A stretch of DNA of 32,371 nt from Pseudomonadota bacterium (GCA_030597865.1 JAUVQZ010000004.1:1-32371), one strand, 5' to 3'; counted from the stretch's first letter, positions 14,904 to 23,713 are shown. The notes: generated by a model not told the origin, from the letters alone. Made by a program: numbers and translations.

Positions 14904-15218
14904 ATGAGTGAAGATAAACCAAATTTGATAACCTGTGTCGTTCAACGGGGCGAGGCTGACAAGGTGGTGGATGCCGCTCTGGATGCCGGGGCAGAAGGGG
15001 CAACAATCTATTTCGGGCGGGGGCGTGGAGTACGGGAACGGATGGGTTTTCTTGGCCGCTTTATTAAGCCGGAGAAAGAGGTCATCCTTATTATCACCCG
15101 GCAAGACCAGACAGATGCCGTCTTTGATGCGGTGCGGGTTGCTGCTAAGTTGAATGATCAGGGGACTGGGTTTGCCTTCCTCCATAAGCTTGATCGTGCC
15201 ATTGGTTTTTTGTCTTGA
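14904..15218 (+). CDS. P-II-family signalling protein, atypical
   Basis: A 104-residue member of the P-II superfamily, which forms trimers that bind nucleotides and gate partner proteins. The ferredoxin-like core is recognisable: LITCVVQRGEADKVVDAAL (strand and helix), GAEGATIYFGRGRG, then KPEKEVILIITRQDQTDAVFDAV and GTGFAFLHKLDRAIGF. The T-loop region (RGVRERMGFLGRFI) differs from GlnB/GlnK and has no Tyr at the uridylylation site. It is therefore probably not a classic nitrogen sensor. The start ATG has GGAGAG 9 bases upstream; an earlier in-frame TTG at 14880 has none. It is followed after 31 bases by a small membrane protein, a possible partner. Confidence 0.85.
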   Translation: MSEDKPNLITCVVQRGEADKVVDAALDAGAEGATIYFGRGRGVRERMGFLGRFIKPEKEVILIITRQDQTDAVFDAVRVAAKLNDQGTGFAFLHKLDRAIGFLS

Positions 15219-15249
15219 CGATCAATTTGCCTGGAGCTGATTAAAAAAA

Positions 15250-15714
15250 ATGTGTATCCATCTCCTGATACTTGGCGGCACCCTGGGGTTCAGTGCTGCC
15301 TATAATGTCGATATGGCAGGTTGGTATGAGACAGCTGCCAGCCATATGGCCACTTCCCAGATAGAAATCTGCGTACAGGCCCTTATTGCCGGCTGTGTGT
15401 TGGTTCTCATCTCTGTGATAATGGCCCAGATGAATGCCTACTCCCTGATGCTCCCCTTGGCCAGGTTGGTTTTAGAGATCAGTCTTTTCGGGGTCAGCAT
15501 ACTTTCCTTTGGGGCGCTCTACTTATCTTGGGTATTGTTGGAAAATGCCTGGCTTGATATGGGGCTTGCTGCCATGGTGCCCTTTTTGGGAGTTGGCACG
15601 GCCAGTATCGCGCTTTATATCTTCGATTTTAACTATCCCTTTATGCAGAAAATTCTGGGCTACCTCATTCTGACCCTCTTTTCCCTTGCCCTGGTCTTTG
15701 TCCGCGTCATGTAG
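15250..15714 (+). CDS. Small multi-pass membrane protein, function unknown
   Basis: A 154-residue hydrophobic protein with about four or five membrane segments (near 2-19, 38-60, 72-98, 104-125 and 134-152). I do not recognise a family. A GGAG lies 14 bases before the ATG, farther than usual, so the start might instead be the ATG at 15313 or 15346, which would remove the first segment. It follows the P-II-like gene by 31 bases on the same strand. P-II proteins often regulate a membrane transporter encoded beside them, so this may be its target; that is inference. It converges on glgC. Two imperfect 14-base direct copies of CTGTC-GGCTA-GA (15738-15751 and 15754-15767) lie between. Confidence 0.65.
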   Translation: MCIHLLILGGTLGFSAAYNVDMAGWYETAASHMATSQIEICVQALIAGCVLVLISVIMAQMNAYSLMLPLARLVLEISLFGVSILSFGALYLSWVLLENAWLDMGLAAMVPFLGVGTASIALYIFDFNYPFMQKILGYLILTLFSLALVFVRVM

Positions 15715-15825
15715 CTTCCGCCTTCCGTAGGCTTTCCCTGTCAGGCTAGGAGTCTGTCGGGCTAAGACATAAATCTACGTCAATTTCTCAAATTTTCGCT
15801 GCAATTCCCTGCTTCCCACTGACCC

Positions 15826-17094
15826 CTAAATCGTTTCTCCGGATGGGATGGTTGAAGCGGGGAAGTCTGCCATGCTGGTCCAGGGTTCGATAATACAGTT
15901 GCGGCCGATTTTTGTATGGGCCGGGATGTTGGCATCTTTGCCAACCAGGGTAATGCCTGTGTAGAGATGGGATGGATATTTCTTGTTGATGGTCTCCCTG
16001 TCCTCGCCACAGCCCACAATAGCACCTTTCCCCACCTGCACCCGCTTATCCAGAATGGCGAGATCAATAACACCATTTTCTCCCACATTTACATCATGAA
16101 AGAGAATGGAGTCACGGATTGTGGCACCCCTTGCCACCCTGACTCCAGGCGAGAGTACCGAATTATACACCTCGCCCTCAATGACACATCCTGCTGAAAT
16201 CATGGAGCCCTGAACCTTGGAACCCCTTAAAAAATGGGCTGGTGGCCGATCAGCGCTGGTGTTGACGCTGGACTCGATATTGGGCCTGATTCCCCAGCCT
16301 TCAGGGGAGATCCCTGAGTGTTCATCCAGGATGTCCATATTGGCCTGCCAGTAGGACTGGATGGTCCCCACATCACGCCAATAATCATGGAAGGGGTAGG
16401 CAAAGACGTTGTCGCGCTCAATGGCCTTGGGAATGAGGTGCATGCCAAAGTCCACCTCTTGCCGGTTTTCTTCGAGGATATTGAGCAGGTATTCGGTGTC
16501 AAAGACGTAGATGCCCATGGATGCCAGGTCGGTCCGCGGTTCCTTGGGTTTTTCCTCCCACTCGATGATGCGGCCTTCCTCGTTGGTGATGCCTGCCCCG
16601 AACTGATGGATATCCTCCTTGGGAACCACCATCATGGCGATGGTGACATCAGCCCTTTTGCGGCGGTGAAATTCCAGCAGCTCGGCAAGGTCCATGCGGT
16701 AGATGTGGTCTCCGGAGAGGATAATAATTTCCTTAGAGGGATGGGCCTTGATGAAATCAATATTCTGGCGCACTGCATCGGCCGTGCCCTTATACCAGTC
16801 GGAATCATGGGCGCCGGTGCGCGGCGGCAGGATCTTGATGCCGCGCCTGCGGCCGATAAAGTCCCACGCCTCACCGCCGCCCAGGTGGCGCATAAGGCTG
16901 AGGGGTTTATACTGGGTCAGGACGCCGATCTGCGACAGGCCGGAGTTCATGACATTGGAGAGGCTAAAATCGATAATCCGGTAGATGCCGCCAAAGGGGA
17001 CGGCCGGCTTGGCCCGGGTCTGCACCAGGTTGTTGAGGCGGCTGCCAACCCCGCCGGCCAGCAGAAGAACCAGGGTCCTGTCGTTGTCTGTCAT
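15826..17094 (-). CDS. glgC: Glucose-1-phosphate adenylyltransferase
   Basis: A 422-residue cytoplasmic enzyme that makes ADP-glucose from ATP and glucose-1-phosphate for glycogen synthesis. The nucleotide-binding loop LLLAGGVGSRLNNL (10-23), RAKPAVPFGG (28-36) and DFSLSNVMNSGL are canonical. Asp129 in LSGDHIYRMD is the catalytic metal ligand. YKGTADAVRQN follows the pyrophosphorylase pattern. The C-terminal half has left-handed beta-helix repeats (VRVARGATIRDSILF, VQVGKGAIVGC). The ATG overlaps the TGA of the upstream paralogue by four bases (ATGA), so the two are made together and probably form a mixed tetramer. Confidence 0.95.
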   Translation of the reverse strand: MTDNDRTLVLLLAGGVGSRLNNLVQTRAKPAVPFGGIYRIIDFSLSNVMNSGLSQIGVLTQYKPLSLMRHLGGGEAWDFIGRRRGIKILPPRTGAHDSDWYKGTADAVRQNIDFIKAHPSKEIIILSGDHIYRMDLAELLEFHRRKRADVTIAMMVVPKEDIHQFGAGITNEEGRIIEWEEKPKEPRTDLASMGIYVFDTEYLLNILEENRQEVDFGMHLIPKAIERDNVFAYPFHDYWRDVGTIQSYWQANMDILDEHSGISPEGWGIRPNIESSVNTSADRPPAHFLRGSKVQGSMISAGCVIEGEVYNSVLSPGVRVARGATIRDSILFHDVNVGENGVIDLAILDKRVQVGKGAIVGCGEDRETINKKYPSHLYTGITLVGKDANIPAHTKIGRNCIIEPWTSMADFPASTIPSGETI

Positions 17095-18350
17095 CGTACC
17101 ACCTCCCCGGACTCAATATGTTTGGTGAGCTTGGTTAACTCGATGTTGGGATGGATGGTGCAGTCTGCGCCAATGACGATTCCGTCTGGGAAATAATTAT
17201 TCCAGCCCAGCACCGTGACATTCTCGCCGCCCATGCCGCTGCCATTGCCTATCTGAACACCGTTTCCCATGGTGACATTGACATCGCTGATGGTCTTCTC
17301 GATGCGTGAATCCCGGCCCACCACATTATTGAAGAAGAGAATCGAGTCCTTGACCACGGCCCCAGCTTTGACATGGACGCCTGGGAAGATGATGGAGTTC
17401 TCCACCTTGCCCTCAATCAGGCAACCGTTATAGATAAGGCTGTCCTCAATTTGGGCCTGGCTTCCCACTTTAAGGGGTTGGCAGTCGCGGATGTCCCTAT
17501 GTTCAAGGTTGGTGCGCACCCCCCACTGGTCCAGACGTATTTTGGGGGACGGGCCCAGGAGGTCCATGTTGGTCTGCCAATACTCGGCAATGGTCCGGCT
17601 GTAGCCCCAGTAATCATGGAATTTATAGCCGTAAACCTTCCGTTTGTCTGACATCATTCGAGGGATAATGTCACGGCCAAACTCAAAGGAGTCGTCCTCC
17701 CTGGCGTTGGTGGTGAGCAATTCATGCAGAACCTTGGGGTTAAAGCAGAAAACGGTCATGGAGGCCCAGTGGAAGCTGGAATCAACGGGCTTCTCTTCAT
17801 ACTGGAGCATGCGGCCGCCACGATCATCATCCTCATCGTCAATATCAGCAACCCCGAAGCGCTGGGCCTTGCCATGGGGAACCTGAAGGCAGGCGATGGT
17901 CAGGTCCGCGTCTTTCTCCCGATGATAGGAGATCATGTCCCGGTAATCCATATTATAGATATGGTCGCCGGAGAGGATGAGGACCTCGTCTGGATCGTGA
18001 TAATCGATAAAATCGGAAGTCTGGAAGACCGCGTCCGCCGATCCCTTGTACCAGGAGGAGCTCCCGTAACCGGTGGAGGGGGGCAGGATGGAGACACCTC
18101 GGTATTTGCCGAGCATATCCCAGGCAGCGCCAATGCCGATATGATTAATGAGGGAGAAACTACGATGCTGGCTGAGGATGGCAACCTGTTCGAGGCCTGA
18201 GTTCATCAGGTTGCTGAGGGGGAAATCGATAACCCTGGCAAAACCGCCAAAGGGAACTGCCGATTTAGGCCGGTAATGGGTGAGGACGTTCAGTTCATCC
18301 ACCCTGCCACCGGCTAATATCATGGCAAGGGTTCTGGGCTTCAGCTTCAT
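17091..18350 (-). CDS. GlgC paralogue, possibly a regulatory ADP-glucose pyrophosphorylase subunit
   Basis: A 419-residue relative of the next gene. It keeps KSAVPFGG, LSNLMNSGL, YKGSADAVFQ, LSGDHIYNMD and a beta-helix C-terminus (VHVKAGAVVKDSILF). The glycine-rich loop has changed, however: LAGGRVDELNVL replaces the usual GG-x-G-x-RL, losing the Gly and Arg that contact the ATP phosphates. That hints at reduced catalysis and an allosteric role, as for GlgD in Firmicutes or plant large subunits; this is inference. The start is the ATG at 18350 with AGAGG upstream, matching the family N-terminus (MKLKPRTLAMILAGG). A longer frame to 18473 exists but would run through a hairpin region and is unlikely. 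Confidence 0.85.
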   Translation of the reverse strand: MKLKPRTLAMILAGGRVDELNVLTHYRPKSAVPFGGFARVIDFPLSNLMNSGLEQVAILSQHRSFSLINHIGIGAAWDMLGKYRGVSILPPSTGYGSSSWYKGSADAVFQTSDFIDYHDPDEVLILSGDHIYNMDYRDMISYHREKDADLTIACLQVPHGKAQRFGVADIDDEDDDRGGRMLQYEEKPVDSSFHWASMTVFCFNPKVLHELLTTNAREDDSFEFGRDIIPRMMSDKRKVYGYKFHDYWGYSRTIAEYWQTNMDLLGPSPKIRLDQWGVRTNLEHRDIRDCQPLKVGSQAQIEDSLIYNGCLIEGKVENSIIFPGVHVKAGAVVKDSILFFNNVVGRDSRIEKTISDVNVTMGNGVQIGNGSGMGGENVTVLGWNNYFPDGIVIGADCTIHPNIELTKLTKHIESGEVVR

Positions 18351-18375
18351 GGAAACCTCTGGTCTAAAGGAAGGA

Positions 18376-18401
18376 AAAGCCGGCAGGGTGGGTTCTGCCG
18401 G
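18376..18401 (-). terminator. Hairpin between the DHH gene and the glg pair
   Basis: CCGGCAG (18380-18386) pairs with CTGCCGG (18395-18401); on the minus strand a short T-run (TTTT) follows one to two bases later. It could end or attenuate transcription from the DHH gene into the glg genes. The T-run is short, so confidence is limited. Confidence 0.45.
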
Positions 18402-18502
18402 TTTAACTATTGTATTCCTCAAGTCGGGTAACGAGCCCGAAGTCATTGCCCGCCGCTGTGCTGCTACCTGCAAGACACCTGAAGCTTAATTTTCAAGGTA
18501 CC

Positions 18503-19534
18503 TCACAGGTGACGCCGGGTAAGTCTTCTGAGGATATGGGTGTTAAAATCCTGATCCTGCTTGTCGAGATTTTTGAGGGGAACCTCAGCCCGGGCCGCCT
18601 CACGGTGACCTCCAGCCGATCCTATCTCGCCAAAGACCTTTTTGGCCAAAACACCGGCATTCTTGCGGTAGCCGTCACAGCGGTATATGACGACCAGGCG
18701 CTCGCCATGGATGCCGGAGATGAAAACCCAGGAAACCGGATGAACCCGATTGAAAAAATCAGCTATGATCACCAGAACGTCCGGGCTGAATACCCGGCCA
18801 ACATGGGCGTAGAGCCGATTGTTGCTGATTTTCATGGTTTCGAAGGCGGTCTTGAAATAGTTTAACTCAGAAAGGCGTAATTCTGAAAGCTCAATTTTAC
18901 GCACCAGGTTCTGGTTGGCAATATTAAAGAGATACCTGAAGGAGATGACGTCGGCCAGCTTCGACTTTTTCTCGAAATTATGGGTGTCCACCTTGATGGC
19001 ATAGAAGAGGGCGGTGGCAATGGCAACCGACGGTTTAATGGCGGCGGCCCTGAGATATTCAACCATCATGGAGGCGGTTGCCCCATAGTCGGGACGGATG
19101 TCAATGAAACAGGCCTGCCACGAGCCGGAAACTGGATGGTGATCAATGATCACATCAAAGGTAATATCGTCAAAAAAGGGATTGTGGGACGGCTGGGAGT
19201 CAATAATGACGAATTTAGTGTATTCATCCTTATTAATACACTTAACCCGCTCAGCATTAATCTTGAGCAGCTCCACCATGGCAATATTGCTTAACCTTCT
19301 GATCTCGTTAGGGTAAACAATGGAAACCCTCTTGGTCCGATAGCGCAGGAGACGTTTTGCCGCCATGGCGCTGGACAGGGAGTCCGGATCTGCGGAAATG
19401 ACTATGAGAACGCTATCTTCCTTGGAGAAGATATCCCAAAAATCCTGGAGACGATCTTTGGCGGTTTTCTTGATGCGTTGATGCTTCTTTTTAAACTGGT
19501 TGGAACTTATTACTTCAGTCAATACATTCACCAT
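18503..19534 (-). CDS. DHH/DHHA1-family phosphoesterase
   Basis: A 343-residue cytoplasmic phosphoesterase of the group that includes NrnA and RecJ-like enzymes, which hydrolyse short oligonucleotides or cyclic-dinucleotide products. Motif I is ISADPDSLSSAMA (47-57), motif II FVIIDSQ with Asp112, and motif III VIIDHHPVSGSW with Asp131-His132-His133. The DHHA1 domain carries GSAGGHREAARAEV near 305-320. Motif I has D-P-D instead of the common D-x-D-G, as in a subset of the family, so the exact substrate is uncertain. An N-terminal Lys-rich helix of about 35 residues precedes the core. The start ATG at 19534 has a weak ribosome site. It stands 152 bp upstream of the glg pair, with a hairpin between. 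Confidence 0.88.
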   Translation of the reverse strand: MVNVLTEVISSNQFKKKHQRIKKTAKDRLQDFWDIFSKEDSVLIVISADPDSLSSAMAAKRLLRYRTKRVSIVYPNEIRRLSNIAMVELLKINAERVKCINKDEYTKFVIIDSQPSHNPFFDDITFDVIIDHHPVSGSWQACFIDIRPDYGATASMMVEYLRAAAIKPSVAIATALFYAIKVDTHNFEKKSKLADVISFRYLFNIANQNLVRKIELSELRLSELNYFKTAFETMKISNNRLYAHVGRVFSPDVLVIIADFFNRVHPVSWVFISGIHGERLVVIYRCDGYRKNAGVLAKKVFGEIGSAGGHREAARAEVPLKNLDKQDQDFNTHILRRLTRRHL

Positions 19535-19822
19535 GCAGGATCAGCCTGCAAGCCCTTTTTGCTGACCAGTCGCCTGGTCTACCCCGTGGACAAAATAAAA
19601 AAATGGTAAATGATTCGTTTCAACAGAGTAAATCGAATCACCACCATTCTTTTTGTCATGTTGCTTTTACCACAGACAAAACGAAAGATGCAAGTGCCAG
19701 GGAAGAAAATAATTCTTCTTTAAAAACAAGATGTTACGGGCTGAGAAGGTGGTTTGGGCGAAGAATTTTTAATATTATCGGATGTTTTTTCACCCTGTTG
19801 GCTGGTGTGACAGCGGACTTAT

Positions 19823-20593
19823 CTAACGCAGGCTGGCAATAAAGGGGCCCACTGCCTCGGGGCCCTTGTCATCAACGAGATTGATGGTTGCCGTGCCGAT
19901 GACGCCAATGTCAGCCTTGCCGGTGAGATAGGCAATGTCATCGCGGCAGCTGATGCCAAAGCCCACCGCCAGGGGCAGGCTGGTGTTTCTGCGGCAGCGC
20001 GCCATGTACTGGTCAAAGGAGGCGTCAAAATCGGTCTGTTTGCCGGTGACCCCCTTTCTGGCCACACAATAGATAAAACCCCTGGCATTGGCAGCCAGCT
20101 CCTGCATGCGCTCCTCAGTGGAGGTGGGGGCATAGATCAGGGTGGGGGCAATATCATATTGGGAGGCCAGGGCCCAGAACTCCTCACCCTCCTCAGGGGG
20201 CAGATCCGGGATAATAAAGCCCTTGATGCCGATCTCCTTGGCCTTCTTGAAAAAGGCCTCCACACCATACTTGTAGAGGATATTGTAATAGGTCATGAAC
20301 AGAAAGCTGATATCATGCTCCTTGCACATATCCTCGGCAAATTCCAGGCACTCCCTAACGGTGGTGCCTGCCTCAAGGGCCTCCTGATTGGCCCTGACAA
20401 TGGTGGGGCCGTCGGCCATGGGCTCGGAAAAGGGGATCTGCATCTCAATGATCTCAACGCCGTTATCCACCATCTGCCTGACCACCTCACGGTTGATATC
20501 CAGGGAGGGGTAGCCCAGCACAATGTGGGTCATGAGGAGGATATCTTTGCCCGGACGGTCAAGCTCTGCCCGGATGGACTGTTCAAGCTGCAT
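19823..20593 (-). CDS. trpA: Tryptophan synthase alpha subunit
   Basis: A 256-residue TIM barrel that cleaves indole-3-glycerol phosphate to indole, which is channelled to TrpB. The catalytic pair is present: Glu50 in IIEMQIPFSEP and Asp61 in MADGPTI. The phosphate-site segments VGFGIS and GVIGTATI are also visible. The start at 20593 lies within the end of trpB (11-base overlap), with GGGAG upstream; a longer start at 20647 would lie deeper inside trpB and is unlikely. Translational coupling to trpB fits a 1:1 complex. No other trp genes are in the window, so trpBA forms a separate unit here. Confidence 0.95.
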   Translation of the reverse strand: MQLEQSIRAELDRPGKDILLMTHIVLGYPSLDINREVVRQMVDNGVEIIEMQIPFSEPMADGPTIVRANQEALEAGTTVRECLEFAEDMCKEHDISFLFMTYYNILYKYGVEAFFKKAKEIGIKGFIIPDLPPEEGEEFWALASQYDIAPTLIYAPTSTEERMQELAANARGFIYCVARKGVTGKQTDFDASFDQYMARCRRNTSLPLAVGFGISCRDDIAYLTGKADIGVIGTATINLVDDKGPEAVGPFIASLR

Positions 20594-21812
20594 ATTCAGC
20601 TCCCTTTTTGATGATAAATTCTTTCCAGGACGGATCATCAAAGGCATGGGCCACGGTGAAGATGTCCTTGTCGCCCCGGCCGCTCATATTGATGATAATG
20701 GCCTCATCCGCCTCCATGTCGCCCGCCTCCTTATAGGCCTGGACAAAGGCGTGGCTCGATTCCAGGGCCGGGATAATTCCTTCCCGTTTCATGGTGAGCT
20801 CCAGGGCCTCCATGACCTCCTGGTCCGTGGCGGCCTCAAAGCGGACTTTGCCCTGTTGCCAGAGATCGGTGAGGATGGGGGAGACGCCGACATAGTCAAG
20901 GCCGGCGGCAACGGAATGGGTGTCCATCATCTGGCCGTCATCATTCTGGAGAAACATGGTGTGATAGCCCTGGGCCACCCCGGCTGAGGCGTCCTTGGAG
21001 GCCAGGCGGGCCGCATGCTGGCCCGAGTCGATGCCGTGGCCGCCCGCCTCAACGCCGATAAGCTCCACCTCACCATGATCGAGAAAACCCTGGAAGATGC
21101 CCATGGCATTGGAGCCGCCGCCCACACAGGCATAGACCCTGGCAGGCAGGGAGCCAAACTGTTTGATGATCTGCTGGTGGGCCTCCTGGCCGATAATGGA
21201 CTGGAACCAGGCCACCATCTCCGGAAAGGGATGGGGGCCGCACACCGTGCCCATCACGTAATGGGTGTCATCCATGCGGGTCACCCAGTCGCGGAAGGCC
21301 TCGTTGATGGCATCCTTCAGGGTCTTGGAACCGGAGGTCACCGGCACCACCTTTGCACCCAGTTTTTCCATCCAGAAGACATTGGGGCGCTGGCGCATGA
21401 CGTCCTCCTCGCCCATGTAAATGGTACACTCCAGGCCGAATTTGGCGGCCATGGTGGCCGTTGCCACGCCGTGCTGGCCGGCGCCGGTTTCGGCAATCAC
21501 CCGTTTTTTGCCCATCCTTTTGACCAGCAGGCCCTGGCCCATGACGTTGTTTGCCTTGTGGGCCCCGGTGTGGTTGAGGTCTTCACGTTTAATGAAGATC
21601 TGGGCGCCGCCAAAATGTCTGGAGAGATTGTCGGCGTGGGTAAGGGGGGTGGCCCGGCATGAGTAGGTGGCCATAAGGTCCACGTATTCCTGCCAGAAGG
21701 CGGGATCTGCCTTGGCGGCAGTAAAGGCAGCATTAAGCTCCTTAAAGGTCTCATAGAGGACCTCGGGGATAAAGGCCCCGCCCCACTGCCCGTAATAACC
21801 TGGTTTTTGCAT
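20583..21812 (-). CDS. trpB: Tryptophan synthase beta subunit
   Basis: A 409-residue PLP enzyme that joins indole and serine to make tryptophan. The PLP lysine is Lys86 in NHTGAHKANN, the phosphate-binding loop is VGGGSNAMG, and GAGQHG and the SGRGDKD tail are conserved. Starting at the ATG 21812 (AGGT upstream) gives the usual MQKPGYYGQWGGAFIPE; a longer frame to 21923 adds residues unlike any TrpB. The sequence is the classical TrpB1 type. The upstream region (21813-22102) is shared with the divergent octaheme cytochrome and holds a 6-bp hairpin (GCACCG at 21837-21842 with CGGTGC at 21862-21867). I see no Trp-rich leader peptide. Confidence 0.96.
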   Translation of the reverse strand: MQKPGYYGQWGGAFIPEVLYETFKELNAAFTAAKADPAFWQEYVDLMATYSCRATPLTHADNLSRHFGGAQIFIKREDLNHTGAHKANNVMGQGLLVKRMGKKRVIAETGAGQHGVATATMAAKFGLECTIYMGEEDVMRQRPNVFWMEKLGAKVVPVTSGSKTLKDAINEAFRDWVTRMDDTHYVMGTVCGPHPFPEMVAWFQSIIGQEAHQQIIKQFGSLPARVYACVGGGSNAMGIFQGFLDHGEVELIGVEAGGHGIDSGQHAARLASKDASAGVAQGYHTMFLQNDDGQMMDTHSVAAGLDYVGVSPILTDLWQQGKVRFEAATDQEVMEALELTMKREGIIPALESSHAFVQAYKEAGDMEADEAIIINMSGRGDKDIFTVAHAFDDPSWKEFIIKKGAEYAA

Positions 21813-21910
21813 CTGTCGTACCTGAATATGTTGGCAGCACCGAGAGGTATCTGTACAACTCCGGTGCCTTATAATGTTGCTCAAAAAAAGATTTTTATCA
21901 TAACCATAAA

Positions 21911-21929
21911 GGTGCAAAGACACAAAGGG
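21911..21929. repeat. Isolated copy of a GCACAAAGACACAGAGG-like repeat
   Basis: GGTGCAAAGACACAAAGGG closely resembles the arms of the inverted repeat at 23569-23638. It lies upstream of trpB with no partner arm, which suggests a dispersed repeat family. Confidence 0.45.
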
Positions 21930-22102
21930 AAAACCGTTAAGGGGTTTCCTTCCGGCCCTTGTAAAATTTGCAGGTAATTACATACCGATATAATTCATAA
22001 AAAAAATCACTGAAAAACCATCTCTTGACTTACGGAAAAGTCAGGTTCAGACTGATTCTGTTAGGAATTTTTTTTAATTTTTTCATTAATGGGAGAGGAA
22101 TT

Positions 22103-23410
22103 ATGAAGAAAATGAAATGGATGGTCGGCCTGGTTGGTGTCGGCCTCATGGCCCTGGCCTCGCCGGTCCTGGCCAAGGATGCCTGTGTATCCTGCCATGA
22201 GAAGATTTCCCCTGGCCAGGTCCAGGATTGGCGGGTCAGCCGTCATGCCGGCGAAGGCATAGGCTGTGATACCTGTCACGGTGATGAACATAACTCCAAG
22301 GCCGATTACAAGGAGGCAAAGATGCCTTCGGAACAGGTCTGTCAGGAGTGTCATGAGGAGCAGTTTGACCAGTTCAGCCATGGCAAACATAATTTTGGTT
22401 GGAAGGTTATGAATGCTCTCCCTGCCACCCATCTGGCTCCAGATGAGCTCATGGAGGGAGGCCGTGGTTGTGGCGGCTGTCATAATATGGGCATCAAGAC
22501 AGAGGAGGAAAAGGCTGAGCAGCTGGCCAAGGGCTATCGTTACCAGACTAACTCCTGTGACGAGTGCCATACCCGGCATGCCTTCTCCAAGAAAGAGGCC
22601 CAGAATCCCAAGGCCTGTCAGCAATGCCACATGGGCTACGATCATCCCCAGTGGGAGATGTGGTCAAGCTCCAAGCATGGCATGCGTTATTTTGCCCAAA
22701 AGGCGGGTGATCTGCCGGAAGGCGCGGCCGCACCCACCTGCCAGACCTGTCATCTGGGTGATGGCAGCCATAGTAACCATACGGCCTGGGGCTTCCTGGG
22801 TGTCCGTCTGCCCCTGCCCGAGGATCCTCAATGGGCCGCTGACCGGGTGACCATCCTCAAGGCCCTTGCCGTCCTGAATCCTGAGACCGGCGAGCCTGGT
22901 CCGGTGTATCAGGTCGTTGTCGATTTGGATATGGCCCGTGTCACCGAAGAGGCCTGGCAAAAAGAGCGTAATAAGATGATAGCCACCTGCTCCCAATGTC
23001 ACTCTGAGGAGTATGTTAAGGAGCAGCTTGCCATGGGCGATTCCATGATGCAGAAGGTTGACCGGGTGATGGCTGATGCCATTGAGGTGGTTGCCGGGCT
23101 CTATAAGGATGGTCTCATTGAAAAGCCCGCTGATTATCCCTATAACTACCCATTCCTGCTCACCTTTATGGAGACCGGAGGACTGGCAGGCACCAAGGAC
23201 TCGAGCAAGCTCTCCTATATCGATCAGGTGCTATTGGAGATGTACATGAAGCATCGCATGCGGGCCTACCAGGCCTTCTTCCATGTCAATCCCGACTATG
23301 CCTACTGGTATGGCTGGAATGAGATGCGCAAGGACATGGGCGAGATTCAGGAGCTGGCCAAGACCATGCGCGCCACCCATAAGAAGAAGCCTTTTTACAT
23401 TTTTTGGTAA
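22103..23410 (+). CDS. Octaheme cytochrome c of the hydroxylamine oxidoreductase (HAO) family
   Basis: A 435-residue periplasmic enzyme or electron carrier. A signal peptide (MKKMKWMVGLVGVGLMALAS) ends at PVLA/KD near 24. Eight CxxCH haem motifs start at 28, 55, 80, 123, 152, 172, 213 and 296. The spacing and phrases such as DWRVSRHAGEGIGCDTCHG and the C-terminal NPDYAYWYGWNEM are those of HAO-related octahaems. Family members oxidise hydroxylamine or hydrazine or reduce nitrite or hydroxylamine; in anaerobes lacking nitrification, reduction is more likely. The tyrosine that crosslinks to haem in true HAO cannot be judged without alignment. GGGAGAGG just before the ATG fixes the start; an upstream ATG-less extension is unlikely. 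A terminator follows. A haem-binding two-component system is encoded convergently next to it. Confidence 0.92.
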   Translation: MKKMKWMVGLVGVGLMALASPVLAKDACVSCHEKISPGQVQDWRVSRHAGEGIGCDTCHGDEHNSKADYKEAKMPSEQVCQECHEEQFDQFSHGKHNFGWKVMNALPATHLAPDELMEGGRGCGGCHNMGIKTEEEKAEQLAKGYRYQTNSCDECHTRHAFSKKEAQNPKACQQCHMGYDHPQWEMWSSSKHGMRYFAQKAGDLPEGAAAPTCQTCHLGDGSHSNHTAWGFLGVRLPLPEDPQWAADRVTILKALAVLNPETGEPGPVYQVVVDLDMARVTEEAWQKERNKMIATCSQCHSEEYVKEQLAMGDSMMQKVDRVMADAIEVVAGLYKDGLIEKPADYPYNYPFLLTFMETGGLAGTKDSSKLSYIDQVLLEMYMKHRMRAYQAFFHVNPDYAYWYGWNEMRKDMGEIQELAKTMRATHKKKPFYIFW

Positions 23411-23416
23411 AAGCGT

Positions 23417-23461
23417 AAAAAAGGGGAGTAAGGATATTAGATCCCTACTCCCCCTTTTTTT
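23417..23461 (+). terminator. Rho-independent terminator of the octaheme gene
   Basis: GGGGAGTA (23423-23430) pairs with TACTCCCC (23446-23453), extended inward by GGAT/ATCC, with an A-run before and seven T after. It begins 7 bases after the stop. Confidence 0.92.
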
Positions 23462-23568
23462 GCTCTTCGTCTTGTGGGAATGACTTTGTTTTTGGCACGG
23501 AAACCACGGCAGAAAGGCCTGGGAGGGGGAGGGTGTCAGCCTTCAAAGTCGCGGCTAACCATCTTTGC

Positions 23569-23638
23569 AAACACAGAGGCACAAAGACACAGAGGCTTTC
23601 TTTTTGCAATCCCTCTGTGTCTTTGTGCCTTTGTGTTT
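23569..23638. repeat. 27-bp inverted repeat of the ACACAGAGGCACAAAGACAC type
   Basis: The left arm (23569-23595) and right arm (23612-23638) are complementary over 27 bases with one mismatch and a 16-base loop. They lie between the octaheme terminator and the regulator gene. T-rich flanks suggest it may end the minus-strand transcript, but the motif also occurs as a separate copy at 21911-21929. Confidence 0.85.
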
Positions 23639-23713
23639 TAACTTAACAAAGAGTCTTCCCGGACTTCGATGATGAACCTTTTTTGGTTTTGCTCCCTGAT
23701 TTTTCAAGGCAGC

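Noticed and set aside
16318..17196. 292-codon plus-strand frame across glgC
   Set aside because: It lies antisense to a gene with complete GlgC motifs; a shadow frame.
19603..19842. Plus-strand open frame of 79 codons between the DHH gene and trpA
   Set aside because: No ribosome site, odd composition, and it runs into the end of trpA on the other strand.
21837..21867. Trp attenuator before trpB
   Set aside because: A single 6-bp stem with a long loop and no Trp-containing leader peptide or T-run.
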